Assembly: GCA_035308025.1 (NCBI GenBank)
Contig: DATGHL010000009.1
Coordinates: 1-44,003, forward strand
From: Candidatus Binataceae bacterium
GTDB taxonomy: Bacteria > Desulfobacterota > Binatia > Binatales > Binataceae
DNA length: 44,003 bases
Direction of reading: 5' to 3'
The notes beneath the pieces were generated by a model. The model saw nothing but the letters and a program-made list of their open reading frames with translations. It had not been told where the DNA came from and searched no databases. The number at the start of each line of letters is the position of its first letter. Positions within the stretch are counted from its first letter, which is position 1. Positions 33,301 through 41,725 of the stretch are shown here, piece by piece. Made by a program: the position numbers and the translations under genes.

Positions 33301-35407
33301 CAATCGCGGCTAACGGCCCGGCGATCACGCTCAGCAACGGTGCATTGATCGCGGCGATACTCAGCTCGCCGCCGAGAAATTCTCGCGCCGTGCTTTCAGG
33401 CGCGCGAAGCGCCAGCATCGCCCCCGCCGGCATCTCCTGCATCAGGCGGCCGCGCTCAGCCACCACGCGTAACGCATCGCCGGCGCTGAACACGCCCGCG
33501 AGCGTCGCCGCGACAAACTCACCAACGCTATGCCCGATCATGGCCGCGGGTTGGATTCCGTATTTCTCGAGCAGTTGCGCTAATGCGTATTCAACGATAA
33601 ACAACGCCGGCTGCGCATACTGAGTATTATTAATTGCCTCAGTCTCACCTGCCGGATTCTCACTGAGTACTAACTCACGCAGCCTCCTCTGCAACTCGGG
33701 CTCGAGACTCGCGAGGCATTCCTCGGCCGCTTCGCGAAACGCCGCTTCGCGCGTGCAGAGCTCGCGGCCCATCGCTACGTATTGCGCACCCTGGCCCGGA
33801 AACATGAACGCCGCGCGAAAGTTTTCCGGCCGCGCGCGATTAAGCGCGACGCGCTTTGGCTCGCGTTCAATCAACGACCGCGCCGCTTCTGCTGCATCCG
33901 CCGCCACCGTCATCTGCCGCCACTCGAACGGATGGCGTCCGACCATCAGCGTATAGGCGACATCCGCGAGCGAACTCTCCCGATACCCGGTGAGCTGTTG
34001 CGCCAGCGCGCCGCTCGTCGCCTCCAGCGCGGCCCCGCTGCGCGCCGACAAAATCACGAGATGAGCGCCACGCGCCGATGCTGGGCTTTTTTCCTCCGGC
34101 ATCTCTTCGAGCACGGCATGTGCATTGGTGCCGCCGATACCGAAGGCGCTCACCCCCGCGCGCCGCGGCGTGGTGCCGGAATCCCATGGCCGCAGCGTCG
34201 CATTTACGTAGAACGGTGAGTCATCAAGATTAAGGGCTGCGTTCGGCCGCCGATAATGCAGCACCGGCGGAATCATCTTGCGATGTAACGACAGCGCCGT
34301 CTTGATCAGCCCGGTCACGCCCGCCGCTGCTTCCAGATGGCCGATGTTGGTCTTCGCCGTGCCGAGCGCGCAGAAGCCGCGCTCGCTCGTATGCCGCCGA
34401 AAGGCCTGCGTCAGCGCCGCGAGCTCGATCGGATCGCCAAGCGGCGTCGCCGTGCCATGCGCTTCGATATAGCTTATGGTGCGCGGATCGAACTCCGCCG
34501 CCGCCTGCGCCATCGCGATCGCCTGCGCCTGACCCTCAACGCCCGGCGCCGCATAACCGACCTTCTGCGCGCCGTCGTTATTCACGCCGAAACCGCGGAT
34601 AACCGCATAGATCCGATCACCATCGGAGATCGCTTCCTCGAGGCGTTTCAGCAGCACCACGCCGGCGCCGTCGCCAAAGACCGTCCCGTCCGCCGCCTCG
34701 TCAAAGGTCCGGCAATGGCCGTCGCCCGAAACCATCCCGCCCGCTTCGTAGAGATAGCCGCGGCGCTGCGGCAGGTTGATCGACACTCCCCCGGCCAGCG
34801 CCAGATCGCACTGAAAATTCTGCAAAGCGAGGCCAGCCTGGCCCACCGCCACCAGCGAGGTCGAACACGCACAATTGATCGTAAACGCCGGTCCCCGCAG
34901 ATTCAGCTTGTAGGCCACACGTGTCGCCAGGAAGTCCGCGTTGGCGCCCAGCATCGCGACGGCATTGCTCACCGGATAGCCCGCCGTATAGTCGTCGATA
35001 AAGCCGCGCGCGCCACCGAGATTGCGCATGAAGTAGCTATTCGGACTGCAACCCGCATACACCCCGGTCATGCCGGGATAACGCAGCGGGTCGTAGCCCG
35101 CATCCTCGAAGGCGTGCCAGCAGCACTCAAGAAAAATTCGTTGCTGCGGATCGATCAGCTCCGCTTCGCGCGGATAAATCCCGAAGAAGGCCGCGTCGAA
35201 CTGATCGACATCGGCCATAATCGCGCGCGCCCGTACGTAGTTCGGCGCCCGCGTTTCGGCGTTCGCTATCTCCAGTTCATCCGCGCCGAAATGCCGAATC
35301 GATTCGATCCCGGCGCAGAGATTGTTCCAGAACTCGGCGATATCGCGCGCGCCCGGAAAGCGCCCGGCCATCCCGATGATCGCGATATCGGTGATGCGTG
35401 GTTCCAT
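27383..35407 (-). CDS. hybrid PKS-NRPS: KS-AT-ACP-aminotransferase-C-A-PCP
   Basis: 2674 residues. KS (about 4-430; Cys181 in ACSTS, His317 in EAHGTA, His357 in NIGHLEA). AT (533-830; Ser627 in GHSVG; HAFH at 723-726, the malonyl-CoA type). ACP (940-1010; Ser974 in GFDS). A helical linker, then a class III PLP aminotransferase (1140-1590; Lys1428 in TYGKVIGGG, like glutamate-semialdehyde aminomutase). C domain (1612-2050; HHIVCDG 1745-1751). A domain (2065-2560; YTSGSTGRPKG, NGKLDRK). PCP (2575-2645; Ser2609). No ketoreductase, so a beta-keto group would be kept and transaminated, as in McyE and iturin/mycosubtilin synthases. The A-domain pocket reads D-I-L-Q-L-G-M-I-W-K by eye, close to the known glycine code. 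No thioesterase or reductase. Confidence 0.93.
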   Translation of the reverse strand: MEPRITDIAIIGMAGRFPGARDIAEFWNNLCAGIESIRHFGADELEIANAETRAPNYVRARAIMADVDQFDAAFFGIYPREAELIDPQQRIFLECCWHAFEDAGYDPLRYPGMTGVYAGCSPNSYFMRNLGGARGFIDDYTAGYPVSNAVAMLGANADFLATRVAYKLNLRGPAFTINCACSTSLVAVGQAGLALQNFQCDLALAGGVSINLPQRRGYLYEAGGMVSGDGHCRTFDEAADGTVFGDGAGVVLLKRLEEAISDGDRIYAVIRGFGVNNDGAQKVGYAAPGVEGQAQAIAMAQAAAEFDPRTISYIEAHGTATPLGDPIELAALTQAFRRHTSERGFCALGTAKTNIGHLEAAAGVTGLIKTALSLHRKMIPPVLHYRRPNAALNLDDSPFYVNATLRPWDSGTTPRRAGVSAFGIGGTNAHAVLEEMPEEKSPASARGAHLVILSARSGAALEATSGALAQQLTGYRESSLADVAYTLMVGRHPFEWRQMTVAADAAEAARSLIEREPKRVALNRARPENFRAAFMFPGQGAQYVAMGRELCTREAAFREAAEECLASLEPELQRRLRELVLSENPAGETEAINNTQYAQPALFIVEYALAQLLEKYGIQPAAMIGHSVGEFVAATLAGVFSAGDALRVVAERGRLMQEMPAGAMLALRAPESTAREFLGGELSIAAINAPLLSVIAGPLAAIVEAEAKLGRAGVVCRRLRTSHAFHSSMMEPVLERFAAVVANVKLRPPQIPFVSGVSGRWISDSEATDPQYWTRHLRAPVRFSDGITMLRTGDYALVEVGPGNTLVTLARQHAGSDARQLMVSSMPDGSGTQSGEVAFLNLLGRLWLHGGAPEWSKLYEGERRLRVALPLYPFERKRFWIEANTNAAPKEGEQVRPMVADAASDYAGRGGAAEAFRQQEKDEEAQLQMIDEAQPVSRKAYLQAMVAAIFEELSGIEAAAIDGAATFLELGFDSLFLTQVSQAILSKFALKITFRQLLDKLSTLESLAAHLDEKLAPETFQPPTVTSRTPAAKVAESAAPIAAAIAERTESIGGGGALEDLFKQQLATLADVMAKQLEALRGAQPVTAEDVVKPRAQSMMAPAGATPPGPSRSASPVAGQSVAATSNEVRQIGRFRPIEGAHAGELTTAQRARLDDLIARYTRRTAKSKAHVASNRGWLADPRNAAGFRREWKELVYPIVAARSQGSKFWDLDGNEYIDVVNGFGPILFGHAPEFIKEAVAAQLEQGWETGPQTALAGEVAELLCELTGMERASFCTTGSEAVVAAVRLARTVTGRMKIAFFNGSYHGMFDEVLVKSVKGAGGFRSLPLAPGIPREKVENVVVLDYGTAEALKYLEEHVGELAAVMVEPVQSRHPGLQPVEFLREVRRLTEKAGTALIFDEVVTGFRVHQGGAQALFGIRADIATYGKVIGGGLPIGVVAGKASFMDALDGGPWQNGDDSFPETGVTFFAGTFFRHPLTLAAVRAALRHFKAAGPELQIELGEKTERLVGELNAILAERGVPTRVESFGAISYFSFPAELTFASLFYYCMRERGIYIQEGFPLFLTTAHSDDDLAQIVRAFRESIVEMQAAGFLPHESGALVSGVDRVAETGRHPLSEAQREVWLAANLSQAASCCFNESFSLFIRGALDADALSQALNRVIARHDALRARFSADGEYQEFAPVLDLDIAQLDLSATSAPAQTARIDELIREDAAAPFDLVKGPLIRAQLIKLDANDYRLIVTTHHIVCDGWSTNVMLEELAQIYNGLRTGIAPTLPVAMQFAEYVAAEQAALTSDERESAHRYWIGQFAQPVTPLALPSDRPRRSSKGYAGASYRRTIDAAATQRIRQAGAREGCTLFATLLAGFDALLARLGDQQDVVVGIPTAGQSMAAGENLVGHCVNLLPIRADAAPEKRFAELLALTKRNVLDAYDHQNYTYGTLVRSVNVHREAGRLPLLDVQFNLERVGNGAVFHELETRVEANPKSFVNFDLFLNVVEGADGLVLDCDYSRDLFDEETIDRWLGHYETLLEGFAADAGVTTGRLPMLAAAERERMLVEWNRTATDYPQDRLAHQLFAEQAARTPAALAAIFAERALTYAELDARANQVANYLGWLGVPAGAVVAIYVERSLDMIVALLGVMKAGCTYLPLDPIYPAERIRFMLEETAAAAVLTQSELENTLGNYAGKRVCFDRDRGRIEAEPAAPAASVRARPDDLAYVIYTSGSTGRPKGVEISNRALVNLLVAMCARPGFEAADGMLAVTTLSFDIAALELLTPLIAGGRVVIASREMTVDGTRLLAELQRTGATVMQATPTTWRLLLEAGWSGEPRLKMLCGGEAMPKDLAERLIATGGELWNMYGPTETTIWSACARIADADRISLGRPIANTQFYVIDRYGEPVAIGVPGELYIGGDGVARGYLKREELTRGKFVADGYRAEANARLFKTGDTVRFTRDGEVSFVGRGDNQVKLRGYRIELGEIEALLAGHPGVKEAAVALVGGGTEAARLVAYVVYWPGAEADSSELRALVRERLPEYMTPSQFVALKAMPLTHNGKLDRKALPLPAIVGEVAPRESSAPATPDEEALCEIWQQVLALARVGIHDDIFELGGDSVHIFRIAARARQAGLQIEPLQIFEFRTIAEVLKRLASNGQAPETVEAGLAPTVDRGRNGRIGHEV

Positions 35408-35431
35408 TGATGCAGCCGCAAAGTCCTGATA

Positions 35432-37375
35432 CTACCTTCGCGGCAACTTCGACAGAAGTTCTTTCTGCCGGCGCGCCCGCTCTGCCGCGAGATCGTCAGG
35501 CGCCGCGGATCCTGCTTGATTAGTCAGTTTCCGCGCGATCGCCGCGATTGTCGCATATTGAAACAACTCCGTGACCCGCAACTGGCATCCGAGCTCCTTC
35601 TGCAGCCGCGCATGCACCTCCATCAGCCGCAACGAGTCGCCGCCGACATCGAAAAAGTTGTCATTGACGCCCACCTCCGAAATCCGCAATACCTCGCGCC
35701 AAATCGCTGCGACCCGACGCTCCATCTCGCCGGCCGGCCGCGCCGATTCCGTCACCTCCCCAGCCTCCACCTGCCCGGCCTCGGGACGCGGCAACGCCGC
35801 ACGATCGATCTTACCGTTTGCGTTGAGCGGCAACGCCGCGAGCATCGTGAAGGCCGCCGGCATCATGTAGCGCGGCAGCCGGGTCGCCACGAAAGCGCGC
35901 AATTCACCCGCCTCGACCCGCTCTGCGCGCCGCGCAACCACATAGGCCAGAAGCCGCTTCGTTCCCGTCGAAGGCCCATCGACGATCACCGAGGCATCGC
36001 TCACACCCGGGTATTCACGCAGGATCGCCGCCACCTCGCCGGGTTCGATCCGGTAGCCGGAAATCTTCACCTGATCGTCGAAGCGGCCCAGAAACTCGAG
36101 TGCTCCATCCGCCCGCCGCCGCGCTCGATCGCCGCTGCGGTAGATCGCTCCGACGCCGTCGTCTAGCCAGGCCGGGCGCACGAACTTCTCCGCCGTGACC
36201 TCCGGCCGATTGAGATAACCGCGCGCCACCCCGTCGCCGCTAATACAGAGCTCGCCACTCTCTGCCGCGCCGACCGGCTTGCCTTTATCATCGAGCAGAT
36301 AAATCTGCGTCCGATTGATCGGAAAGCCAATCGGCGGCGCGCCCTCGACAAGGTCCCCCGCGGTTATCCGCATCGTCGTGGCGAAGGTCGTCGTTTCAGT
36401 CGGGCCGTAGCAGTGGATGACCTCGCAGTCCGGCAGCTCCTGCACCGCCTTCCTGAAATGCTCCCGCGAAGCCGCCTCACCCCCGGTCAAAATCTGCCGC
36501 ACTCCGCGCAAGTCCTCGATCTGATGCTCCACCATCAGGTTGAACAACGCTGTGGTCAGGAAGATCGTCGTCACGCCGTGGCGTTGGATAATCTCGCCCA
36601 GGTCCGCGACCGACAGCGTCCCGGCGGGCGCGACGACGACGGTCGCGCCATTCAGCAACGCTCCCCAGATCTCGAAGGTGGCCGCATCAAACGCCAATGG
36701 CGACAGCAGCAGGAAGCGCTGGGCCGCGTCGAACGCCGCATAGTCGGCGCCTTGGACCAGCCGCAATACTCCGCGATGCTCCACCAGCACGCCCTTAGGC
36801 CGCCCGGTCGAGCCCGAGGTGTACATCACATAGATAAGATCATCCGGCGCTGCCGCGATTGCCGGATTGCGATCGCTCTCGCGGCCGATCGCCTCGCGCT
36901 CGCCATCGATCAGGACAAGCTTAGCGGCGGCGGGCGGCAGGACCTCGGCGCACGCGCGGTCGGTTACGACTACCCCCGCCCCGGTGTCCTCGAGCATGAA
37001 GGCGATTCGTTCGCGCGGGTAATCAGGATCGAGCGGCACATAGGCGCCGCCCGCTTTGAGGATCGCAACCAGCGCAATGACCGCCTCGGGAGAGCGCCGC
37101 AGGCACACTCCTACCAGCGCCCCATGCGCCGCACCGCGCTCGCGCAGATAATGCGCGAGCCGATTCGCCCTTGCGTTTAGTTCCTGATAGCTGATCTCGC
37201 CGCCGTCAGCCCCGGCCAGCGCGATTGCCTGAGGCGTGCGCGCGGCCTGACGCTCGAAAATCGCCTGAACCGACCCCGCTTCCATTCCTGATTGCTTCGA
37301 AAAAGATTGATTGCTTCGGAAACTGATTGAAGCGATCGGTGGTGTAGTTCCGGCCCCTGATGCTGCCCTTTCCAT
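35432..37375 (-). CDS. NRPS loading module A-PCP
   Basis: 647 residues. Adenylation domain (about 33-530: YTSGSTGRPKG, GRFDDQVKISGYRIEPGE, NGKIDR with K522) and a carrier domain (553-618; Ser581 in VGGDS). There is no condensation domain, so it should start the chain and hand it to the KS of the next gene, 24 bases downstream. The pocket reads D-A-F-F-L-G-C-T-F-K by eye. Asp at the first position means an alpha-amino acid, and the rest suggests a branched aliphatic side chain (Val/Ile type), tentatively. The charged tail AERARRQKELLSK may be a docking helix. ATG 37375 has GGAG nine bases upstream; ATG 37285 is the alternative. Confidence 0.9.
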   Translation of the reverse strand: MERAASGAGTTPPIASISFRSNQSFSKQSGMEAGSVQAIFERQAARTPQAIALAGADGGEISYQELNARANRLAHYLRERGAAHGALVGVCLRRSPEAVIALVAILKAGGAYVPLDPDYPRERIAFMLEDTGAGVVVTDRACAEVLPPAAAKLVLIDGEREAIGRESDRNPAIAAAPDDLIYVMYTSGSTGRPKGVLVEHRGVLRLVQGADYAAFDAAQRFLLLSPLAFDAATFEIWGALLNGATVVVAPAGTLSVADLGEIIQRHGVTTIFLTTALFNLMVEHQIEDLRGVRQILTGGEAASREHFRKAVQELPDCEVIHCYGPTETTTFATTMRITAGDLVEGAPPIGFPINRTQIYLLDDKGKPVGAAESGELCISGDGVARGYLNRPEVTAEKFVRPAWLDDGVGAIYRSGDRARRRADGALEFLGRFDDQVKISGYRIEPGEVAAILREYPGVSDASVIVDGPSTGTKRLLAYVVARRAERVEAGELRAFVATRLPRYMMPAAFTMLAALPLNANGKIDRAALPRPEAGQVEAGEVTESARPAGEMERRVAAIWREVLRISEVGVNDNFFDVGGDSLRLMEVHARLQKELGCQLRVTELFQYATIAAIARKLTNQAGSAAPDDLAAERARRQKELLSKLPRR

Positions 37376-37425
37376 GCAAAGCAGCTCCGGCGGCAGCTCG
37401 ATAGGTGCTGGACGACTAGTGCGCT

Positions 37426-38577
37426 TTACCAGCCGCCGCCACGGAACAACTTGATAAAGGTCTTACCGATAATTTTGCAGTCCAGCCAGAGCGACCAATT
37501 ATCGATATAGCGGCAATCGAGGCGCACGATCTCCTCGAAGTCGGTAACCTTGCCGTTCCCGGTCAATTGCCAAAACCCCGTCATGCCCGGCTTTACGCTG
37601 AGGCGCCGCTGATGATGCGGGCTGTATTTTGCTACTTCCGCGCGGGTTGGCGGCCGCGTACCAACCAGACTCATGTCGCCCTTCAGGACGTTCAGGAATT
37701 GCGGCAGCTCGTCCAGATAGCGCTTACGCATCGCTCGCCCCAGCGGCGTGATCCGCGGGTCGTTGCACAGCTTGAACACATGCCCGCGCATCTCATTCTG
37801 ATTGATTAGCTCCTTTAGTCTCTCCTCCGCGGTGATGTGCATCGTCCGGAATTTGTAAAGCTTAAAGAGCCGGCCGTTGCGTCCGACTCGCGTCTGCCGG
37901 AAAATCACCGACCCTTCGGTCTCCTGCTTAATCCGCCGCGCCAGCAGTAGGTAGGCCACACCGCACCCGATAAGTCCGATCAATGCTCCAACAACGTCGA
38001 GCGCACGCTTCACCGCAAGGCGGATTCTCGCCTCCGGCACCGCCTCGAACGAGATAACGTACTGCCCATTGCCGACGCACTCAGTCGTGTAGCGCCCGGC
38101 GTTGCCCAGCGGCGAACGCACCAAGGTTCTCAACGTGATCCCGCGCTCCGCACAAATTGTCGGAAGCTGCGAGCCGTCCAGACCGGGGCATTGCCCAATT
38201 TGCAGCACTTCATCGATCGCGCAACCGTCCAGGATTGACTCGAAGCTCTCGCAGACCTGCTCACCCTCATCGTCCCCGAGCAGCAGGCGTCCATCGCCGT
38301 TCCCGGAGACAAATCCGACAATCTCGCTGGCCCCGCGCCGCCGACTCCGAAAAAACTCTGAACGCTGAGCCGCCTCGCGATTCGCTCCCAGCACCAGCGC
38401 CCGCCGTGAATTGCGCCTCGGCTTTAACTGGCTTGCCATCGATTGTACTGCCGCACTGCCCACCGCCAGCGCAAGGGTTCCGAGGGCCAAGGCAATACCT
38501 TGATGCGACCCATAGCCGTGGGCTGCCGAAAACCCATCTCGCGCTATCAAACCGAAGAAAGTTCCTAAACTCATCAA
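37426..38577 (-). CDS. polyprenyl-phosphate sugar-1-phosphate transferase (WcaJ/ExoY type)
   Basis: The C-terminal half is a complete catalytic domain: [18 protein letters not shown] (re-entrant helix), [62 protein letters not shown], and [14 protein letters not shown]. It would attach the first sugar of an exopolysaccharide unit to undecaprenyl phosphate. Before it is a Rossmann-like part ([18 protein letters not shown]). At 383 residues it is shorter than full WcaJ/WbaP proteins (about 460 or more). Only about one N-terminal membrane helix is visible, not four or five, and a stop in frame upstream prevents extension. Start (ATG 38574 or TTG 38577) uncertain. It is followed after 50 bases by the NRPS loading gene. 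Confidence 0.85.
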   Translation of the reverse strand: MMSLGTFFGLIARDGFSAAHGYGSHQGIALALGTLALAVGSAAVQSMASQLKPRRNSRRALVLGANREAAQRSEFFRSRRRGASEIVGFVSGNGDGRLLLGDDEGEQVCESFESILDGCAIDEVLQIGQCPGLDGSQLPTICAERGITLRTLVRSPLGNAGRYTTECVGNGQYVISFEAVPEARIRLAVKRALDVVGALIGLIGCGVAYLLLARRIKQETEGSVIFRQTRVGRNGRLFKLYKFRTMHITAEERLKELINQNEMRGHVFKLCNDPRITPLGRAMRKRYLDELPQFLNVLKGDMSLVGTRPPTRAEVAKYSPHHQRRLSVKPGMTGFWQLTGNGKVTDFEEIVRLDCRYIDNWSLWLDCKIIGKTFIKLFRGGGW

Positions 38578-39363
38578 ACTGATGTTAAACCCTGACTCTT
38601 CTCAAATTTCTCCGGTTTGGCTTCGGAGCAAATATTATCGCCTATGGCGCGCGCAATCCGTCTCGCTCGAATGAGCAACACTCATACCAAATAATCGGAC
38701 AATCGAAGTTATTAACCTATTTGACGTATCTCTGAGTTATACCACCTCATTATCTTCCATTACGATTTTAATCTGCTATATCCCGAGGCACCTGCATCGA
38801 TCTCGACAAATGTTGAGACAAATTCGATACAAGGGCGTTGACTGTATTGAGACTTCTCATCCGATTTCGGCATACCTACGGGGATATCTGGACCCCGCGC
38901 CCGATGGAGACTATGCCTACAGTTCTAGCACAATCTAAAAGGATGCGGAACGAAAAAAAGATGATCCATGATAAGCAAGATCGCTATCTACATAGCTAAA
39001 GCGATGCGCCTCAAAACAACCATAGTGGTTTCGTCGATATTTTTCGATCTGTTCTAAAGCTGCTTAACTAAGCGTAACGAAGCTTAAAGTCGAAACATGG
39101 CTTGGCCAGCATCTGGGAACGTTGTAAGGCCACCGATGGGTTAAACACTCCCACTGACTGATTAAGCAAGCCGTAATCCGGCGGGCTTACTTGGGCCTTG
39201 AGGCATCTACCCGACGCGGTAAGGAATTCACAGTATCGAAGTTTTCGCTTAGCGCCCGGCGATCCCGGGATCAGTCATTCCGCGCAGATCCTGATAGCCG
39301 ACGCGCGAGGGCTTTATCAGGTACGCAAGGGGCTGACCGCACGACCCTAGCCGACATGAGAGG
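38578..39363. other. AT-rich gap between rfbD and the sugar transferase
   Basis: About 790 bases without a convincing gene on either strand. Base composition is clearly more AT-rich than the coding parts. It should hold the promoter and leader of the sugar-transferase/NRPS unit (leftward). I found no certain -35/-10 pair and no pattern of a known riboswitch. Two small structures near rfbD are listed separately. Confidence 0.45.
39261..39320. other. palindrome and hairpin downstream of rfbD
   Basis: GATCCCGGGATC (39261-39272) is a perfect 12-bp palindrome. At 39291-39320 CTGATAGCC pairs with GGC-tt-TATCAG around a short loop. They lie 40-100 bases past the end of the rhamnose operon and could act as transcript ends, though no T-run follows. 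Confidence 0.3.
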
Positions 39364-40203
39364 CTAAGGTGCGGCGTGGTCTGCCGCCAGTCGGCGGGCG
39401 AACTCCGCGACACCATCCTGCCATGGCGGGAGTTCGATTCGAGGATCCTGCATCGTCGTGAGTACGCTGAACGGCGGACGCGTCGCCGCTGTTACGAACG
39501 CCCTGCTCGACGCTCGAATCGGGGCCTCCAACTGCAGCAATCGGAAGAATTCCCCGACCAGCGCCCAGCGGCTTGTCCCGCCGCGTCCGGCCAGATGGTA
39601 GGTCCCGTAGGCTTCGCTCGGGATGAGCCGGCCGATACCTTCAGCTAAATGCGGGACGTAGGTGGGCGAGCCGAACTGATCATCCACTACCCGCACTGTG
39701 CCGCTTGCCGCCTTCGCGCGCATCTGATGCATGAAATTTTTGCCATGTTCCCAGAACAGCCACGCGGTCCGCACGACATAGTGCCGTGTGTTCAACGTGC
39801 GCACCGCTTCCTCACCGGCCAATTTGCTGGCGCCGTAAGCTGAGATCGGATCAGTCCGATCAAATTCATGATAGGGCCGCCCGGCCCGCCCGTTGAACAC
39901 GTAATCGCTCGAAACGTGCAGCACAGCGATCGCCAACGCCGCCGTCGCCACCGCCAGATTGCGCGGCCCCAGCGCATTGATCGCGTAAGCCTCCTCCACC
40001 TGCGTCTCAGCGCCGTCCACCGCGTTGAAGGCCGCCGCATTGATCACGAGCTGCGGCCGATGGTAACCGAGCGCGTTACGCACGTCGCGCAGTTGCGTGA
40101 TATCCAGCGATTGCCGATCCAGCGCGACCAGCTGATGCTGCGCGAGCGCATAGGTCAGGCAACGCCCGAGCTGCCCGCCCGCCCCTGTAATGAGAATCTT
40201 CAC
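39364..40203 (-). CDS. rfbD: dTDP-4-dehydrorhamnose reductase
   Basis: Last step of dTDP-L-rhamnose synthesis: NAD(P)H reduction of dTDP-4-keto-L-rhamnose. 279 residues with GAGGQLG (7-13), NAAAFNAVDGAE, HVSSDYVFNG, and the Y123-xxx-K127 pair in SAYGASKLAGE. RTAWLFWEHGKNFMHQM and DDQFGSPTYVPHLA also fit. Its ATG overlaps the rfbC stop in an ATGA of four bases, so the two are coupled. It is the last gene of the rfbB-A-C-D operon. Confidence 0.93.
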   Translation of the reverse strand: MKILITGAGGQLGRCLTYALAQHQLVALDRQSLDITQLRDVRNALGYHRPQLVINAAAFNAVDGAETQVEEAYAINALGPRNLAVATAALAIAVLHVSSDYVFNGRAGRPYHEFDRTDPISAYGASKLAGEEAVRTLNTRHYVVRTAWLFWEHGKNFMHQMRAKAASGTVRVVDDQFGSPTYVPHLAEGIGRLIPSEAYGTYHLAGRGGTSRWALVGEFFRLLQLEAPIRASSRAFVTAATRPPFSVLTTMQDPRIELPPWQDGVAEFARRLAADHAAP

Positions 40204-40763
40204 GGTTGGTGCTCCGCCAGCAGCGGCAGCCGCTCAAGCTGCTCTGCAATCGGCCGCGCCGCGGCGTCCGCGGCGGAGAGCCGTGGCTCGCGCAATGGCC
40301 ATGCGATCCCGATCGCCGGGTCGTTCCAGGCGATCCGCAATTCATCCTGCGGGTAATAGAAGTCCGTACACTTGTATTCGATCTCCGCCACTTCACTGAC
40401 TATGCAGATACCGTGCGCGTAGCCCGCCGGCACATACAATTGGCGGAAATTCTCCGCCGAGAGCTCGAACGACAGCCATTCGAGATAGCTGGGCGAGCCG
40501 CGCCGGATGTCTACGACGACGTCGAAAATCGCTCCCGACAGGCAGCGGACCAGTTTGCCCTGCGGATGAAGCCGCTGCGCATGAAGCCCTCTAATGGTGC
40601 CGTAGCCCGAGCGCGAATGATTGTCCTGCACGAACTTGACGTCGATCCCGCCTGCCGCATATTTCTCGGCGTGAAAGGTCTCGAGAAAAAATCCCCGCCC
40701 GTCGCGAAAGACTTCGGGTTCGATCACCTTAACCCCGGCGAAGCGGGTCGCGCTAAACTTCAC
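40200..40763 (-). CDS. rfbC: dTDP-4-dehydrorhamnose 3,5-epimerase
   Basis: 187-residue cupin that epimerises dTDP-4-keto-6-deoxyglucose at C3 and C5. [32 protein letters not shown] with catalytic His61, [23 protein letters not shown] and [14 protein letters not shown] are the standard motifs. YKCTDFYYP carries the active-site Tyr. Its ATG overlaps the stop of rfbA by four bases, and its stop overlaps the start of rfbD likewise. Confidence 0.93.
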   Translation of the reverse strand: MKFSATRFAGVKVIEPEVFRDGRGFFLETFHAEKYAAGGIDVKFVQDNHSRSGYGTIRGLHAQRLHPQGKLVRCLSGAIFDVVVDIRRGSPSYLEWLSFELSAENFRQLYVPAGYAHGICIVSEVAEIEYKCTDFYYPQDELRIAWNDPAIGIAWPLREPRLSAADAAARPIAEQLERLPLLAEHQP

Positions 40764-41692
40764 GCTTTCAATCCTTCCTGTTCGATTATCCGCGTCAGGT
40801 ACTGTCCGTAGCCGCTCTTGCCCATCGCGCGGGCGATCCGCGCCACGTCTGTCGCTCCGATATAACCCATCCGCCAGGCAATCTCTTCGAGACAGGCGAT
40901 TTTCAGCCCCTGCCGCTCCTCGATCGCCTGGATAAAATTTGCCGCCTGCATCAGGGCCTCATGCGTACCGGTGTCAAGCCACGCCACGCCCCGCCCGAGT
41001 AGTTCGACGCGCAACTGCCCGGCGCGCAGGTAGGCCAAATTGAGGTCGGTGATTTCGAGCTCGCCGCGCGGCGAGGGCTTGAGCTGCTCCGCCATCGCCA
41101 CCACCCGGCTGTCGTAGAAATATAGCCCGGTGACCGCGTACGAGCTGCGCGGACGGTCCGGCTTCTCCTCGATACTCACCGCCCGGCCTCGTTCATCCAA
41201 CTCGACGACGCCGTACCGTTCGGGATCCTTCACCCAGTAGCCGAACACGGTCGCGCCACGGCGCGACCGCGTCGCTTTCTGCAAAATCTCCGGCAACCCG
41301 TGGCCGTAAAAGATATTGTCGCCCAGCGCCAACGCCACGTTGGCGCGGCCGATAAACTCGCGCCCGATCAGAAACGCCTGCGCTATCCCCTCGGGCCTGG
41401 GCTGCACCGCGTACGCGAAATGCACGCCCCAGTCCTCGCCGTTGCCGAGCAGGCGGCGAAAACTCTCCTGCTCGTGAGGTGTGTTGATTATCAGGAAATC
41501 GCGGATTCCCGCCATCATCAGTGTCGCCAGCGGATAATAGATCATCGGCTTGTCATAAACCGGCGCGAGCTGCTTCGAGATCGCCCGGGTCACCGGATAG
41601 AGCCGCGTGCCCGACCCGCCCGCCAGGATGATCCCCTTCCAGGACGCCCCGCGCGCCGCCGCGATACCGCGGCCGCTACGCGCGCGCGCCAC
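40760..41692 (-). CDS. rfbA: glucose-1-phosphate thymidylyltransferase
   Basis: First step of dTDP-L-rhamnose synthesis: dTTP plus glucose-1-phosphate to dTDP-glucose. [37 protein letters not shown] is the nucleotide-binding start, then [31 protein letters not shown] and [22 protein letters not shown]. The GTG start at 41692 gives an odd 17-residue Arg/Ala-rich extension before the family's usual N-terminus, so a later start is possible, but no better ribosome site is seen. It lies 33 bases after rfbB. Confidence 0.92.
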   Translation of the reverse strand: MARARSGRGIAAARGASWKGIILAGGSGTRLYPVTRAISKQLAPVYDKPMIYYPLATLMMAGIRDFLIINTPHEQESFRRLLGNGEDWGVHFAYAVQPRPEGIAQAFLIGREFIGRANVALALGDNIFYGHGLPEILQKATRSRRGATVFGYWVKDPERYGVVELDERGRAVSIEEKPDRPRSSYAVTGLYFYDSRVVAMAEQLKPSPRGELEITDLNLAYLRAGQLRVELLGRGVAWLDTGTHEALMQAANFIQAIEERQGLKIACLEEIAWRMGYIGATDVARIARAMGKSGYGQYLTRIIEQEGLKA

Positions 41693-41725
41693 GCCCGGCT
41701 CGCGTGAGGAAATTCATTACCGATC

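Noticed and set aside
34337..35410. 357-codon open frame antisense to the ketosynthase
   Set aside because: It is a shadow of the well-conserved KS domain, with no domain of its own.
38578..39363. Possible c-di-GMP-type riboswitch before the exopolysaccharide gene
   Set aside because: I looked for the conserved GEMM core and tetraloop receptor on both strands and did not find them.
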